Source of the DNA: JAJEDW01 sp963555775
GTDB lineage: Bacteria; Acidobacteriota; Terriglobia; 20CM-2-55-15
Assembly (NCBI GenBank): GCA_963555775.3
Contig: CAUVWY020000009.1
Location: 62,001-126,000, forward strand
Direction of reading: 5' to 3'
DNA: 64,000 bases
This document shows, in pieces, positions 17,311 through 26,549 of this stretch; position 1 is the stretch's first letter, and the number at the start of each line of letters is the position of its first letter. The position numbers and the translations under genes are program-made. Below the pieces are notes generated by a model. The model was given only the letters and a program-made list of their open reading frames with translations, did no database searches and was not told where the DNA came from.

Positions 17311-18642
17311 GTGACAGCATGGATTGAACGACGCTTTGGCGTTTCGGCGGCCGGTTCGACAATTCAGGTCGAGATTCTGGGTGGGCTGACGACGTTCATG
17401 ACGATGTGCTACATCGTCTTCGTTCAGCCCGCTCTCTTCAGTACCGTCGGAATGGACTTCGATGCCGTTCTGGCGGCGACCTGCCTGATCAGCGCGTTCG
17501 GGACGCTGCTGATGGCCTTTCTGGCCAACTATCCGATCGCGGTGGCCCCGGCCATGGGGCACAACTTCTTCTTCGTCTTCACCGTCGTCGGGGCGATGGG
17601 ATACACCTGGCAGCAGGCGCTGGGAGCGGTCTTTGTCTCCGGCGTGCTCTTTATGGCGATGTCGATCTGGGGGATTCGCGAGACGCTGATACGGGCGATT
17701 CCGGCCTCGCTGAAGCACGGGATCGCCGTGGGTATCGGGTTGTTGATCGCCCTGGTCGGGCTGGAGTGGGGCGGCTTCGTCGCGGCAGACCCCGGCACGT
17801 TGGTAACGCTTGGGGATCTGGGAACGCCGCCGGTCTGGATGGCCGGTTCGGGTCTCGTTGTGACCATGATCCTGCTCGTACGCCGTTCACGCGGCGCGAT
17901 CCTGGCAGGCATCTTGACCAGCACCGTACTCGGCCTGATCCTTGGCGTCGTGCGGTTCGACGGTGTTTTTGCGATGCCGCCATCGCCCGGCCCCGTGGCG
18001 ATAGAACTGGACGTCCTGGGTGTCTTGAGCTTGGGCGCTCTTCCGGTGATTTTCGTGTTCTTCTTCCTGGATCTCTTCGATAGCATCGGTTCGCTGATCG
18101 GGATTGCCCAGCAGGGAGGCTTCATGAAAGGGGACGATCTGCCCCGGGCACGCGAGGCGCTGATGGCGGACGCGATCGGAACGACGGGCGCCGGGTTGTT
18201 GGGGAACTCCCCGGTGGTCAGCTATATCGAAAGCGCCACCGGCGTTGCCGAGGGCGCGCGTACGGGACTGGCCAATGTGGTCACCGCGGCGATGTTCCTG
18301 CTTGCGCTGTTTTTTGCGCCGCTCGCCCGAATGGTCGGGGCGGGACATGTTTCCGAATCCGGACTGACCCTCTATCCCACCGTGGCGCCGGCACTGATCA
18401 TCGTGGGGGCGTTCATGATGCGCAACGTCGTTCACGTCGCCTGGGATCAGCCGCACGAATACATTCCCGCCTTCATCACGATTACGGTGATTCCGTTCAC
18501 CTTTTCAATCACCGACGGCATTGCGTTCGGGTTTATCAGCTATGTCGGGCTGAGCCTGGTGCGGGGGCGCCATCGCGATCTTCACTGGGTCATCTGGCTG
18601 TTCACGGCTTTGTTCCTGGTTCGCTACATCCTTGTCGGGTGA
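17311..18642 (+). CDS. AzgA-type purine (adenine/guanine/hypoxanthine) permease, NCS2 family
   Basis: 443 residues from a GTG only 12 bases after the receptor stop. It begins with the AzgA/PbuG signature (RRFGVSAAGSTIQVEILGGL, TTFMTMCYIVFVQPALF), has NYPIAVAPAMGHNFFFVF, and the conserved FFFLDLFDSIGSLIGIA and GTTGAGLLGNSPVVSYIESA loops. About twelve hydrophobic segments are visible. Members are proton-coupled importers of nucleobases across the inner membrane. The Asn in MGHNFF replaces the more usual Asn/Met arrangement (AxMGxNA), so the substrate range is uncertain. Confidence 0.85.
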   Translation: MTAWIERRFGVSAAGSTIQVEILGGLTTFMTMCYIVFVQPALFSTVGMDFDAVLAATCLISAFGTLLMAFLANYPIAVAPAMGHNFFFVFTVVGAMGYTWQQALGAVFVSGVLFMAMSIWGIRETLIRAIPASLKHGIAVGIGLLIALVGLEWGGFVAADPGTLVTLGDLGTPPVWMAGSGLVVTMILLVRRSRGAILAGILTSTVLGLILGVVRFDGVFAMPPSPGPVAIELDVLGVLSLGALPVIFVFFFLDLFDSIGSLIGIAQQGGFMKGDDLPRAREALMADAIGTTGAGLLGNSPVVSYIESATGVAEGARTGLANVVTAAMFLLALFFAPLARMVGAGHVSESGLTLYPTVAPALIIVGAFMMRNVVHVAWDQPHEYIPAFITITVIPFTFSITDGIAFGFISYVGLSLVRGRHRDLHWVIWLFTALFLVRYILVG

Positions 18643-18787
18643 GGCGACGGTTCACACCCGTCCAGCGGAACGCCGGCGACCCCCGGCCGGTACGGGTTGC
18701 TATACTGGCAGTCCGTTGTGGAACCCTGCCGGGTTCTGCCAAGGGGTGCGGCAACCGCAAACCCCGGACCAAAAAGGAAGGGATGCC

Positions 18788-19654
18788 ATGAAGAGCCGAA
18801 TCGGACTCGTTTTCTCTTTTGCGATCGTCCTCATGCTTGCGGCGCCGCCGGCCCGGGCGCAGTCCGGCCCGGATGCGGGCGAGTGGACGGCATTGTTCAA
18901 TGGGCAGGATCTGGAGGACTGGATTGTCAAGATCCGGGGCCACGAACCTGGAGAGAACTTTGCCGACACGTTTCGTGTCGAAGACGGCCTGATGACGGTG
19001 TCCTACGACGGATACACGAGCTTCGACGAACAGTTTGGCCACATCTTATTTCGAGAGCCTTTCTCCCATTACAGGCTTCTGGTGGAGTACCGGTTCACCG
19101 GAGAGCAGGCCCTGAACGCCCCGGATTGGGCGATTCGCAACAGCGGCGCAATGTTGCATTCGCAACACCCCGACACGATGCCGGCTGACCAGAACTTTCC
19201 CATTTCCATCGAGGCCCAGTTCCTGGGTGGTCTGGGCGATGGCAACAGCCGCTCGACCGGCAATATGTGCTCGCCCGGAACGCATATCGTCTATGACGGG
19301 ACGTTCACCGCGACTCATTGCATCAACTCGGCATCGGATACCTACCACGGAGATCAGTGGGTGACGGCTGAGATCCTTGTCCTGGGAAACGAACGGATCG
19401 TTCACTTCATCAACGGGGAACAGGTGATGGAATACGGCGGGACGACCGTTGGAGGCGGCGCGGTGTCGGGACACCGGCCGGAAGCCAAAATCGACGGCGC
19501 ACCGTTATCGGAGGGCTACATTTCGTTGCAGAGCGAAGGGCATCCCATTCAGTTCCGGCGGGTCGAACTGCTGAACCTGAAAGGCTGCATGGATCCGCAA
19601 GCGGCAAACTTCAAGAGCCATTACGTCGAGGCCGACCCGTCCCAGTGTGAGTGA
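18788..19654 (+). CDS. Secreted DUF1080 (3-keto-disaccharide hydrolase-like) protein
   Basis: 288 residues from the ATG at 18788, with AAGGAAGG upstream. A Sec signal (1-25, ending ARAQ) precedes a concanavalin-like DUF1080 domain: EWTALFNGQDLEDWIVKIRG, SYRL-type strand (FSHYRLLVEYRFTG), NSGAMLHSQHPD, and the closing GYISLQSEGHPIQFRRVELL. Family members bind or cleave glycosides, including 3-keto-glucosides; the catalytic residues are not certain. A short Cys-containing tail (GCMDPQAANFKSHYVEADPS) resembles a calcium-binding-like tail. It is convergent with the tannase gene. Confidence 0.85.
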   Translation: MKSRIGLVFSFAIVLMLAAPPARAQSGPDAGEWTALFNGQDLEDWIVKIRGHEPGENFADTFRVEDGLMTVSYDGYTSFDEQFGHILFREPFSHYRLLVEYRFTGEQALNAPDWAIRNSGAMLHSQHPDTMPADQNFPISIEAQFLGGLGDGNSRSTGNMCSPGTHIVYDGTFTATHCINSASDTYHGDQWVTAEILVLGNERIVHFINGEQVMEYGGTTVGGGAVSGHRPEAKIDGAPLSEGYISLQSEGHPIQFRRVELLNLKGCMDPQAANFKSHYVEADPSQCE

Positions 19655-19696
19655 ACGGGGCGGGTCCGGGGAAGGGGAAGGCTATTTCGCGACCCA

Positions 19697-19727
19697 ACTG
19701 CCGGGAGCGTTCAACCGCCCCGGCAGT
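19697..19727. terminator. Hairpin between convergent genes
   Basis: ACTGCCGGG and CCCGGCAGT form a 9-bp stem around a 13-base loop between the stops of the DUF1080 (+) and tannase (-) genes. There is no clear U tract, but position favours a bidirectional terminator. Confidence 0.5.
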
Positions 19728-19744
19728 CGGTCGAGCCGCGCGTG

Positions 19745-21238
19745 TCAGGGCGCCGTACAGGCCCAGTTGGCCGCATCGGCAAGATTGCCGCTGCCATCGT
19801 ACCGTGCATACTGGGGATACGGGCACAGGGGGCGTGTCAGGCCGGACTGGGCGTTCGACCCCATGATCCGGTCCGGCGCCAGACCCTGTTCCCGCCACTG
19901 TTCCATCGTCGCGATGGAGTCGAACGTGTTCGGGCCGGGGCCGCCGCCGCAATGCCCCATGCTCGGGATCATGAACAAACGCATCCAGTCATCCTGATCC
20001 GGACCCATTTCTTCAAGTACGGTCTCGTAGTAGTGGGCGGTGTTTTCAGGCGTGATGGCTGTGTCTCCCCAACCGGCATACAGCAGTAACTTGGCGCCGT
20101 GGCCTTCGAACCCGCGCAGATCCGGATCGTCGGAATCCACAAAGCCGGTCGCCGCGTCGATAATCGGCATGTCGCGATCCAGGTCGAAGTCGCGCCAGTC
20201 GTAGTTCTCGTCCTGGAACCCCCAGATGCGAACCGTATCCGAAACGTTGCCGTCTTCACCCATCGCCTGAACCGCGCGCATCGGATTACCCAGCGCCTGA
20301 CCCGAAAAAATCATCTCCCCCTTGCTGTTCTTTACCCCGCCGTACCAGGTTTCCACCGTTCGAAGTTGCGGTTCGGTGAGGCAGAGTCCATTGCTTCCGC
20401 TGCCGCTTGCGCCGTCGCTGCAAACGAGCGAAGCGAAGTCGAACGAGCACTGGCGGGGGTTGTTCAGAAAACCCTCGCCGAGCGTGTCGCACTGGTTCAT
20501 CACGGCATCGGTGACCATTTGCGCCAGGTCGGCTGAAATGGCCTGATCGGGGTTCCGCGATATATGAATCCTGCGGGCGACACCGGACGTGTGCATGTAA
20601 ATGTGGCGGTTGGCGAGCGCTCCCGCGATAATGCCGTCAAAGTCGCCCGGGTACCGTTGGGCCGCCATCATGGCCTGGCGTCCTCCGGTCGAGCAACCCT
20701 TGAAGTATGCATAGTTCAGCGGTTCGTCGTAGTACGCGTCGAGAATGCGCTTGGACTTCACCGTCATGTCGTGAACGGCGCGGTGGGAGAAGTCGACGAT
20801 CTTTTCGGGATGGCCCAGACCGAACATGCCGCTGGGACCATCCGCCGCCGAATGGCCGGTATCGGTCGCCGCGGTCGCATAACCCCTTCGAAGCGCGGTC
20901 TGCATGTCTCCGTATCCCTGAATCGATCCGGCAAACCCGCCGTTGCCCACCGCCAGGAAACGACCGTTCCAGTTCTGGGCAGGCATCCAGAGTTCAACGT
21001 TGATGTTGGAGTCCGAGGTCGGAGTCAGCACCATCGTCAAACGGCAGTGTGCGGGCAGGGGCGCCTGGTTCGCGCCGCCGCGTCCTCCGCGCCCTCCTGC
21101 GGGCCGGACGAACGGGCCTTCGGGAACCATATCCGCGGTTGCAATGCTGCCGTTTTCAAGAGAGAACGATGTCAGGCTTTCGCACGGCGCCGCCTGGAAA
21201 GCGGTTGCGAGCAGTGCGGCGCCCAGTAGTTCGGTCAT
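19745..21238 (-). CDS. Secreted tannase/feruloyl esterase family hydrolase
   Basis: 497 residues. The N-terminal signal is MTELLGAALLATAFQA. Tannase-family hallmarks: an early Cys (APCESL), the nucleophile elbow GCSTGGRQAMMAAQRYP, a second Cys-rich region (NQCDTLGEG, QCSFDF, LVCSDG, GLCLTEPQ), the acid region ending in YAGWGDTAITP, and SMGHCGGGPGPNTFD with the catalytic His. The CS-D-HC disulfide arrangement of the family is present. The enzyme would cleave aromatic ester bonds outside the cytoplasm. A GGRGGRGG low-complexity insert lies near residue 50. It is the last gene of a minus-strand run: cytochrome c, PQQ dehydrogenase, secreted protein, tannase. Confidence 0.85.
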   Translation of the reverse strand: MTELLGAALLATAFQAAPCESLTSFSLENGSIATADMVPEGPFVRPAGGRGGRGGANQAPLPAHCRLTMVLTPTSDSNINVELWMPAQNWNGRFLAVGNGGFAGSIQGYGDMQTALRRGYATAATDTGHSAADGPSGMFGLGHPEKIVDFSHRAVHDMTVKSKRILDAYYDEPLNYAYFKGCSTGGRQAMMAAQRYPGDFDGIIAGALANRHIYMHTSGVARRIHISRNPDQAISADLAQMVTDAVMNQCDTLGEGFLNNPRQCSFDFASLVCSDGASGSGSNGLCLTEPQLRTVETWYGGVKNSKGEMIFSGQALGNPMRAVQAMGEDGNVSDTVRIWGFQDENYDWRDFDLDRDMPIIDAATGFVDSDDPDLRGFEGHGAKLLLYAGWGDTAITPENTAHYYETVLEEMGPDQDDWMRLFMIPSMGHCGGGPGPNTFDSIATMEQWREQGLAPDRIMGSNAQSGLTRPLCPYPQYARYDGSGNLADAANWACTAP

Positions 21239-21285
21239 AGGTGGTTCCTCCGCGTCGTATTCGAGTTCTTTTCGAATTTGGGACG

Positions 21286-22170
21286 TTAATCCTGTTGTTC
21301 GGCTTGCCAGGCCCTCAGTGTTTCAATGTATTCGGGCCGTGTTGTTTCGGGTCCGCCCAGAGCGGCTTCCACCGGGATGCCGTGACGCTGGGCGAACTCG
21401 GCGATAAAAGGATTCTCGCCGGGCAGATAGTGCGGCACGTCTCCCTGCTCCTGATCGGCTACCTCCACGACGTACTCACATGGCCAGAGCCAGTTGGCGC
21501 CGCTTTCGTCGTTGAGGCGGAAGGATTGATTCTTGATGAGGGGTTCTTCGAGAAACACGGGGTCGTTGGCGATCGTGATGTGCGTCAGGATGTCTCCGTG
21601 TTTCGCGAAGTATTCGATCAGTTCCATCCGGTCGCTCGACGGCAATCCGTTGCGCCGATGCCAACCCTGCTTGATGTGCGTGGTGCGGACTCTGAGTTTG
21701 TTGCCGAACCATTCGCCGGTCGAAAAGCCCATCCACGTGTGCGGCGCGTTCTCCGAAGGATGCGGACGTCCATCCATCCATATCGTGCGCGACTGCTCAT
21801 AGGTGCTGATGTACTGATTGATCGCGATCAGTTCCTGCGAATCGGGATTGCGTTCTTCCCAGATCCGGAGGCGCAGTGGTCCCCGGTAGATGTAGCCCAC
21901 GGTGTGAACCTGGCACTGGTGTTCGGGCAACGTGTACCGGGACGGGTTCCAACTGAGGGCGAACTGGCGTCCCTGCGGGTTGATCGGGAGTCCGAGGTAA
22001 TCCACCAGCGCCGGCCCAGGGCCGCGTTCGAGGCGGTCTTCCTGCCTCGGTGGAGACCAGTTGCCGGTGAGGTCGAGTTGGGCATCCGCCGGGGGCGCAG
22101 CCAGCAGTGCGGCAACGACGACGAACGACGTGGACAGTGCCCCGCGACAAGTTGACGTGAGGTTCTTCAT
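21286..22170 (-). CDS. Secreted protein of unknown function in the PQQ/tannase operon
   Basis: 294 residues from the ATG at 22170 (MKNLTST); the 37-residue upstream extension is Arg-rich and unlikely. The signal ends PADAQ, followed by LDLTGNWSPPRQED. This resembles a widespread group of secreted proteins with L-x-G-x-W starts and several Trp/Arg-rich strands (RTIWMDGRPHP, GFSTGEWFGNKLRVRTTHIK, DRMELIEYF). These are usually found beside PQQ dehydrogenases or aromatic and steroid degradation genes, and no activity is established. It is followed 47 bases later by the tannase gene. Confidence 0.65.
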   Translation of the reverse strand: MKNLTSTCRGALSTSFVVVAALLAAPPADAQLDLTGNWSPPRQEDRLERGPGPALVDYLGLPINPQGRQFALSWNPSRYTLPEHQCQVHTVGYIYRGPLRLRIWEERNPDSQELIAINQYISTYEQSRTIWMDGRPHPSENAPHTWMGFSTGEWFGNKLRVRTTHIKQGWHRRNGLPSSDRMELIEYFAKHGDILTHITIANDPVFLEEPLIKNQSFRLNDESGANWLWPCEYVVEVADQEQGDVPHYLPGENPFIAEFAQRHGIPVEAALGGPETTRPEYIETLRAWQAEQQD

Positions 22171-22228
22171 TTCCGGCCGCTCCCGCTTTCGGCCATCTCC
22201 GTTGCGCTGGAAAGGGCGTACCGGCAGT

Positions 22229-23830
22229 TCAGTCCGCCAGCATGACAAAGGTATACAGCGAGTCGCCCGCACCGACAACAAGATACTGGGTACCGTCCAG
22301 TTCGTAGGTGATCGGACCGTTGGTCATCGGCGTGTGGAGTCCCGCGTGCCATAGCAGCGTCCCGTCGGCAGGGTCGAGGGCCACAAGGTTGTTGCCGATG
22401 TCTCCGGCGAAGAGCAGGTTGCCCGCCGTCGAGAGCAGGCCCGAACGAACGCGGCCCCGGCCTTCCCAACGGTGACTCCATCGAATCTCGCCGGTGCGGT
22501 AGTCGATGGCCTGGAGCATCGGAATGTTGTAGCCGCCCCGGTCGTTTCCGCCCCAGCCTTCGGGTTTTTCGTCATCGTCATACAGGTAGTACACGCTGTA
22601 GGCGCGGGAGGCATTGGCGTAAAACAGTCCGGTGTCCGGGTTGAAACTCTGCGGAGGCCAATTGACGGCACCGTATTGGTCGGGCGACACCAGTGCGCCG
22701 TCCAACTGCGGCTGCTTGGCGGGGTTGGGAAGCGGACGTCCATCGCCGCCGACCCCCAGAGTCCAGTTCGTTCCAACGAAGTCGGTGCTGACCAGGTTCT
22801 CGCCCGTCTCGCGGTCCATCACGAAAAACCACCCGTTGCGGCTGGCCTGGGCAACAAGCTTTCGGGGCTCCCCGTCGAACTCGGCGTCGAACAGTACCGG
22901 TGTCTGCACGGCGTCCCAGTCGTGCGTGTCGTGCGGGGATACCTGGAAATACCAGACCAGTTCGCCCGTGTCCGGATTCAGTGCGACGACCGACTCGGTA
23001 TAGAGGTTGTCCCCTTCGCGCCCCTGGCCGGCGATGACGGGTTGCGGGTTGCCCGTGCCCAGATACAGGAGATTCAATTCGGGGTCGTAGGTGCTTGGAA
23101 CCCAGGTCATCCCGCCAGCATGCATCATGGCCTCGGTGCTGGGCCACGTCGCCGCCTCGGGGTCGTCCGGGTCAGGACGCGTATACCAGCGCCATTGCAT
23201 TTCGCCGGTTTCGGGGTCGTACGAGGAAAGGTAGCCGGGAATGTCCAGATCGTCGCCGCTGACGCCGACGATGACGTGATCGTTGACGATCACCGGCGCC
23301 ACGGACGCGTAATAGAATTGCTGGAGGTCGCAGATTTCGGTGCGCCAGAGCTCCTCGCCGTCGGTGAGGCGTAGCGCCACCAGGTTGCAATCGGGAGTCT
23401 CAACGAACAGCGTGTCGTTCCAGACGGCCGCGCCGCGGTTGCCGATATGCCAGCCGCCCCTGGATTCCCACGTCGTGTGCCAGAGTTGGCGGCCGGTTCG
23501 CGCGTCCAATGCCCACACGTGGTCGGGAATCGTGACGTACATGATGCCGTTGATTACAAGCGGCGTTCCCTTGATGACGGCGGCGTTGCTTCCGCCCCCG
23601 CCCTGCGGTGACGGTCCCGGGTTGAGGCGCCTTACCCAGGCCAGGGTCAGGGAGTCGACGTTCGAATCGTCGATCCCGGTCATGGGACTGTATCGCCGCC
23701 CCGAGTAGTCGCCGTTATAGGTGGGCCACGAGTCCGTTGGAAGCTCGACGAGCTTCGATGGATCCAGTCCCTGCCCGAAGGCGCCCGCCGCCAGCAGGCC
23801 AACCAGAAGCACAGGCCGAAGAGTTTTCAT
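22229..23830 (-). CDS. PQQ-dependent dehydrogenase (quinoprotein), methanol/ethanol type
   Basis: 533 residues with a Sec signal (1-19, ending AFGQ). It is an eight-bladed propeller with W-docking motifs: DSWPTYNGDYSGRRYSPMTG at the start, then repeats such as VWALDARTGRQLWHTTW, VALNPDTGELVWYFQVSPHD and VALDPADGTLLWHAG. There is no C-terminal cytochrome domain. Electrons should instead go to the dihaem cytochrome c whose stop overlaps this start by 4 bases. PQQ and Ca2+/lanthanide binding is expected from the family; which metal cannot be decided. Substrate unknown, probably an alcohol or aromatic alcohol. Confidence 0.85.
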   Translation of the reverse strand: MKTLRPVLLVGLLAAGAFGQGLDPSKLVELPTDSWPTYNGDYSGRRYSPMTGIDDSNVDSLTLAWVRRLNPGPSPQGGGGSNAAVIKGTPLVINGIMYVTIPDHVWALDARTGRQLWHTTWESRGGWHIGNRGAAVWNDTLFVETPDCNLVALRLTDGEELWRTEICDLQQFYYASVAPVIVNDHVIVGVSGDDLDIPGYLSSYDPETGEMQWRWYTRPDPDDPEAATWPSTEAMMHAGGMTWVPSTYDPELNLLYLGTGNPQPVIAGQGREGDNLYTESVVALNPDTGELVWYFQVSPHDTHDWDAVQTPVLFDAEFDGEPRKLVAQASRNGWFFVMDRETGENLVSTDFVGTNWTLGVGGDGRPLPNPAKQPQLDGALVSPDQYGAVNWPPQSFNPDTGLFYANASRAYSVYYLYDDDEKPEGWGGNDRGGYNIPMLQAIDYRTGEIRWSHRWEGRGRVRSGLLSTAGNLLFAGDIGNNLVALDPADGTLLWHAGLHTPMTNGPITYELDGTQYLVVGAGDSLYTFVMLAD

Positions 23831-24621
23831 TTCAGTGTTTCCATGTAGGTGACCACGTCGTGGATATTGCGGTCGGTAATTCGTTCAAGCAGATCCCAGT
23901 GCGCCTGGTAGGGGTCGCGGGTCTCGACCCTCAGATCGGATGTGCGCCGGAACGAGCGGTACGCGCCCGAGGTGTCCGTGAGCGAGACAAAAAAGTCGTT
24001 CAGGAATTCCAGTGTGCCCGAAACCTCCCCTTCCGCGCCCCCAGTGACCGTGACCAGTGTTGGCGTCTCGGGGCGGCCGCCGCCCCGCGGAAAGAGAAAG
24101 CGTTGCTGAAGATTGACCGGGCTGTACCGTCCGCCGATTCCCGCAAGGTCTCCCGTTGTCGAGTGACAGCCATTGCATCCACCGTCGCCGTTGAAAAACG
24201 CGCGTCCCGCGTCGACGTTGCCCGTGAGAACGTCGGGGGGCTCGGAGGGGTTGCGGTTTCTGGCTGTGGACTCGATCTGCTGCTTCAGGAAGTGGGAGAT
24301 GTCCGACAGTTCTCTGCCCGGCAGGCCGGCGGGATGATCGGCGATGTTGGCCATCGCCGGGCCGATCTCACTGCCCTCGAGATCGCGCAGCACCGCGACA
24401 GACCGAATGAGATCCGGCCCGTTTTCGGTACCCTTCACGTCGAGTCCGTGACAATTGATGCATCGTGCGAGGTAAACGCCGCGCCCCCGCTCCACGGCGT
24501 CGTCGTCGGGACGCTGCCGGTCGAATGGGCCCGCCTGCGCGGCCGAATCCACCGCATTCGATGCGACGAAAAATGTGAAGAAAATAACAATTATCAGAAC
24601 TCCCCGAATCCTGTTCAGCAT
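23827..24621 (-). CDS. Secreted dihaem cytochrome c
   Basis: 264 residues from the ATG at 24621, chosen for its GGAG ribosome site; an ATG five codons upstream lacks one. A signal or anchor (1-30) is followed by two haem sites: RCINCHGLDVKG near residue 54, and GCNGCHSTTGDL near 155. The remaining part (RDPYQAHWDLLERITDRNIHDVVTYMETL) is a conserved tail. It overlaps the PQQ dehydrogenase start (ATGA), so it is probably the redox partner made with it. It is divergent from a second PQQ dehydrogenase at 24790. Confidence 0.85.
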   Translation of the reverse strand: MLNRIRGVLIIVIFFTFFVASNAVDSAAQAGPFDRQRPDDDAVERGRGVYLARCINCHGLDVKGTENGPDLIRSVAVLRDLEGSEIGPAMANIADHPAGLPGRELSDISHFLKQQIESTARNRNPSEPPDVLTGNVDAGRAFFNGDGGCNGCHSTTGDLAGIGGRYSPVNLQQRFLFPRGGGRPETPTLVTVTGGAEGEVSGTLEFLNDFFVSLTDTSGAYRSFRRTSDLRVETRDPYQAHWDLLERITDRNIHDVVTYMETLK

Positions 24622-24789
24622 GGCGATCTCCGTCATCGACCGGTTGTGTGGATCTACCGGATATGGACAGGCACGTGTTGGCAGTGCGGTCCCGGCGCGT
24701 CTTCAGGATAATATAGGACGCTGATCGAAATCGATTTTCTGGCAGCACGATTCGAAACACCGCGATTTGGAGATCTTGAGGGGGTATTC

Positions 24790-26493
24790 GTGACGATCCG
24801 ACGCACACTGTTGCTCATCCTGTTGACTGTCGGCACGCTGAACCTGACTGCTGGCACGCTCGAAGCCCAGGTCACGTTCGAACGTCTGCTGAACGCGGAT
24901 CGGGAACCGGAGAACTGGTTGACCTATTCGGGCAACAACGCCGGTCAGAGATACAGTCCGTTGACCGAGGTCAACAAGGCCAACGTCTCCGAACTGGAAG
25001 TCGAGTGGGTGTGGCAGGCGAGGTCGCTGGAGAAGTTCGAGACGACGGCTCTGGTTGTGGACGGCATCCTGTACACGATCCAGGCGCCGAACGACGTGGT
25101 CGCGCTGGACGCGGCGACGGGCCGCCCGTTGTGGATTTATGCCTACGAGAATGCGCCGGAAGGCAGCAACTGCTGTGGGCGCGTGAACCGCGGACTGGCG
25201 ATTTCCGGGGAGACCCTGTTCATGGGTACGCTCGACGCCCACCTGGTCGCGATCGACGCCGGGACTGGAACCGAGATCTGGAAGAGGGAAGTCGCCCCAG
25301 CGTCCGAGCGGTATGCGATCACCCATGCCCCCCTCATCGTCAAGGACATGGTTCTGGTTGGCACGGCCGGCGGCGACCGGGGTATTCGAGGTTTGCTGGC
25401 GGCTTACGACGTGAACAGCGGCGAGGAAGTGTGGCGTTTTCATACGATTCCCGGTCCGGGGGAACCCGGAAACGAAACCTGGATTGGAACCGACCCCGAG
25501 AGCGGGCGGGCGGCCTGGGAGATCGGCGGTGCGGCGATCTGGAACACCGGTGCGTACGATCCGGATACGAATCTGACCTACTGGGGCACCGGAAACCCCG
25601 CGCCCGACTGGGACGGCCGTGACCGCCTGGGCGACAACTTGTACAGCGACAGCGTCATCGCGCTCGATGCCGACACCGGCGAACTGCGTTGGTACTACCA
25701 GTTTACGCCGCACGACGAGATGGATTACGACTCCACCCAGGTGCCGATTCTGGCCGAGGTGGAGTGGGAAGGCGAAATGCGGCAAGTCATGTTGTGGGCC
25801 AACCGCAACGGCCTGATGTACATGCTCGATCGCGTCACCGGCGAGTTCCTGTACGGCCGTCCCTTCGTTCAGGTGAACTGGACGACCGGATTCGATTCCG
25901 ACGGCCGTCCCATTCTGAACCCGGACGCGCAGCCGCGTCCCGACGAACCCGTGCTGGTGATGCCGACCGCGTTGGGAGCGACCAACTGGTATCCGCCCTC
26001 CTACAGCCCGAACACGGGTCTGTTCTACATTCCGGCATGGGAGAATACCGGAACGTTTGCGACTCAAGGCGTGTTTCCGCGGGCCACGGATCGCACGCCG
26101 ATGGGGAACGTGAACATTCAACCCAACATGCGTGCCGCGCTGAACGCGGGCGAGCCGTTTGAAGAGTTGCTCGATCCGGCCGACGATCAGGATTACTACG
26201 GCGCCGTTCGGGCTTTCGATCCGGCGACCGGAGAAATGATCTGGCAGCATCAAATGAACGATATTACCTGGGCGGGTGTTTTGAGTACGGCGTCCGATTT
26301 GGTGTTCAGCGGGGGGCGTGAAGGCTATTTTTACGCGTTGGATGCCGCAACCGGGGAATTGCTCTGGCGCATTTCGCTTGGAGGCCAGATCAACAGCGGA
26401 CCGATGTCCTACGCGGCGGATGGCCGGCAGTTCGTCGCCGTCGCCGCCGGAACCGCGCTGTTTGCGTTCGCCCTCGACGATGGGGACAATTGA
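24790..26493 (+). CDS. PQQ-dependent alcohol dehydrogenase
   Basis: 567 residues from a GTG with a GAGGGGG ribosome site. A signal (1-27, ending LEAQ) precedes propeller repeats: WLTYSGNNAGQRYSPLTEV, VVALDAATGRPLWIYAY, VAIDAGTGTEIWKREV, IALDADTGELRWYYQFTPHD and YALDAATGELLWRISLGG. The vicinal Cys pair SNCCGRVNRG is the disulfide typical of quinoprotein alcohol dehydrogenases that mediates electron transfer from PQQ. No haem domain is fused. It is divergent from the cytochrome c gene, with about 170 bases of shared promoter region. Confidence 0.88.
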   Translation: MTIRRTLLLILLTVGTLNLTAGTLEAQVTFERLLNADREPENWLTYSGNNAGQRYSPLTEVNKANVSELEVEWVWQARSLEKFETTALVVDGILYTIQAPNDVVALDAATGRPLWIYAYENAPEGSNCCGRVNRGLAISGETLFMGTLDAHLVAIDAGTGTEIWKREVAPASERYAITHAPLIVKDMVLVGTAGGDRGIRGLLAAYDVNSGEEVWRFHTIPGPGEPGNETWIGTDPESGRAAWEIGGAAIWNTGAYDPDTNLTYWGTGNPAPDWDGRDRLGDNLYSDSVIALDADTGELRWYYQFTPHDEMDYDSTQVPILAEVEWEGEMRQVMLWANRNGLMYMLDRVTGEFLYGRPFVQVNWTTGFDSDGRPILNPDAQPRPDEPVLVMPTALGATNWYPPSYSPNTGLFYIPAWENTGTFATQGVFPRATDRTPMGNVNIQPNMRAALNAGEPFEELLDPADDQDYYGAVRAFDPATGEMIWQHQMNDITWAGVLSTASDLVFSGGREGYFYALDAATGELLWRISLGGQINSGPMSYAADGRQFVAVAAGTALFAFALDDGDN

Positions 26494-26549
26494 TTTTCAG
26501 GCGCCTCTCCCCGGAAGGGACAGGGTTCCGGTTGTAGGAGGACCATCCG

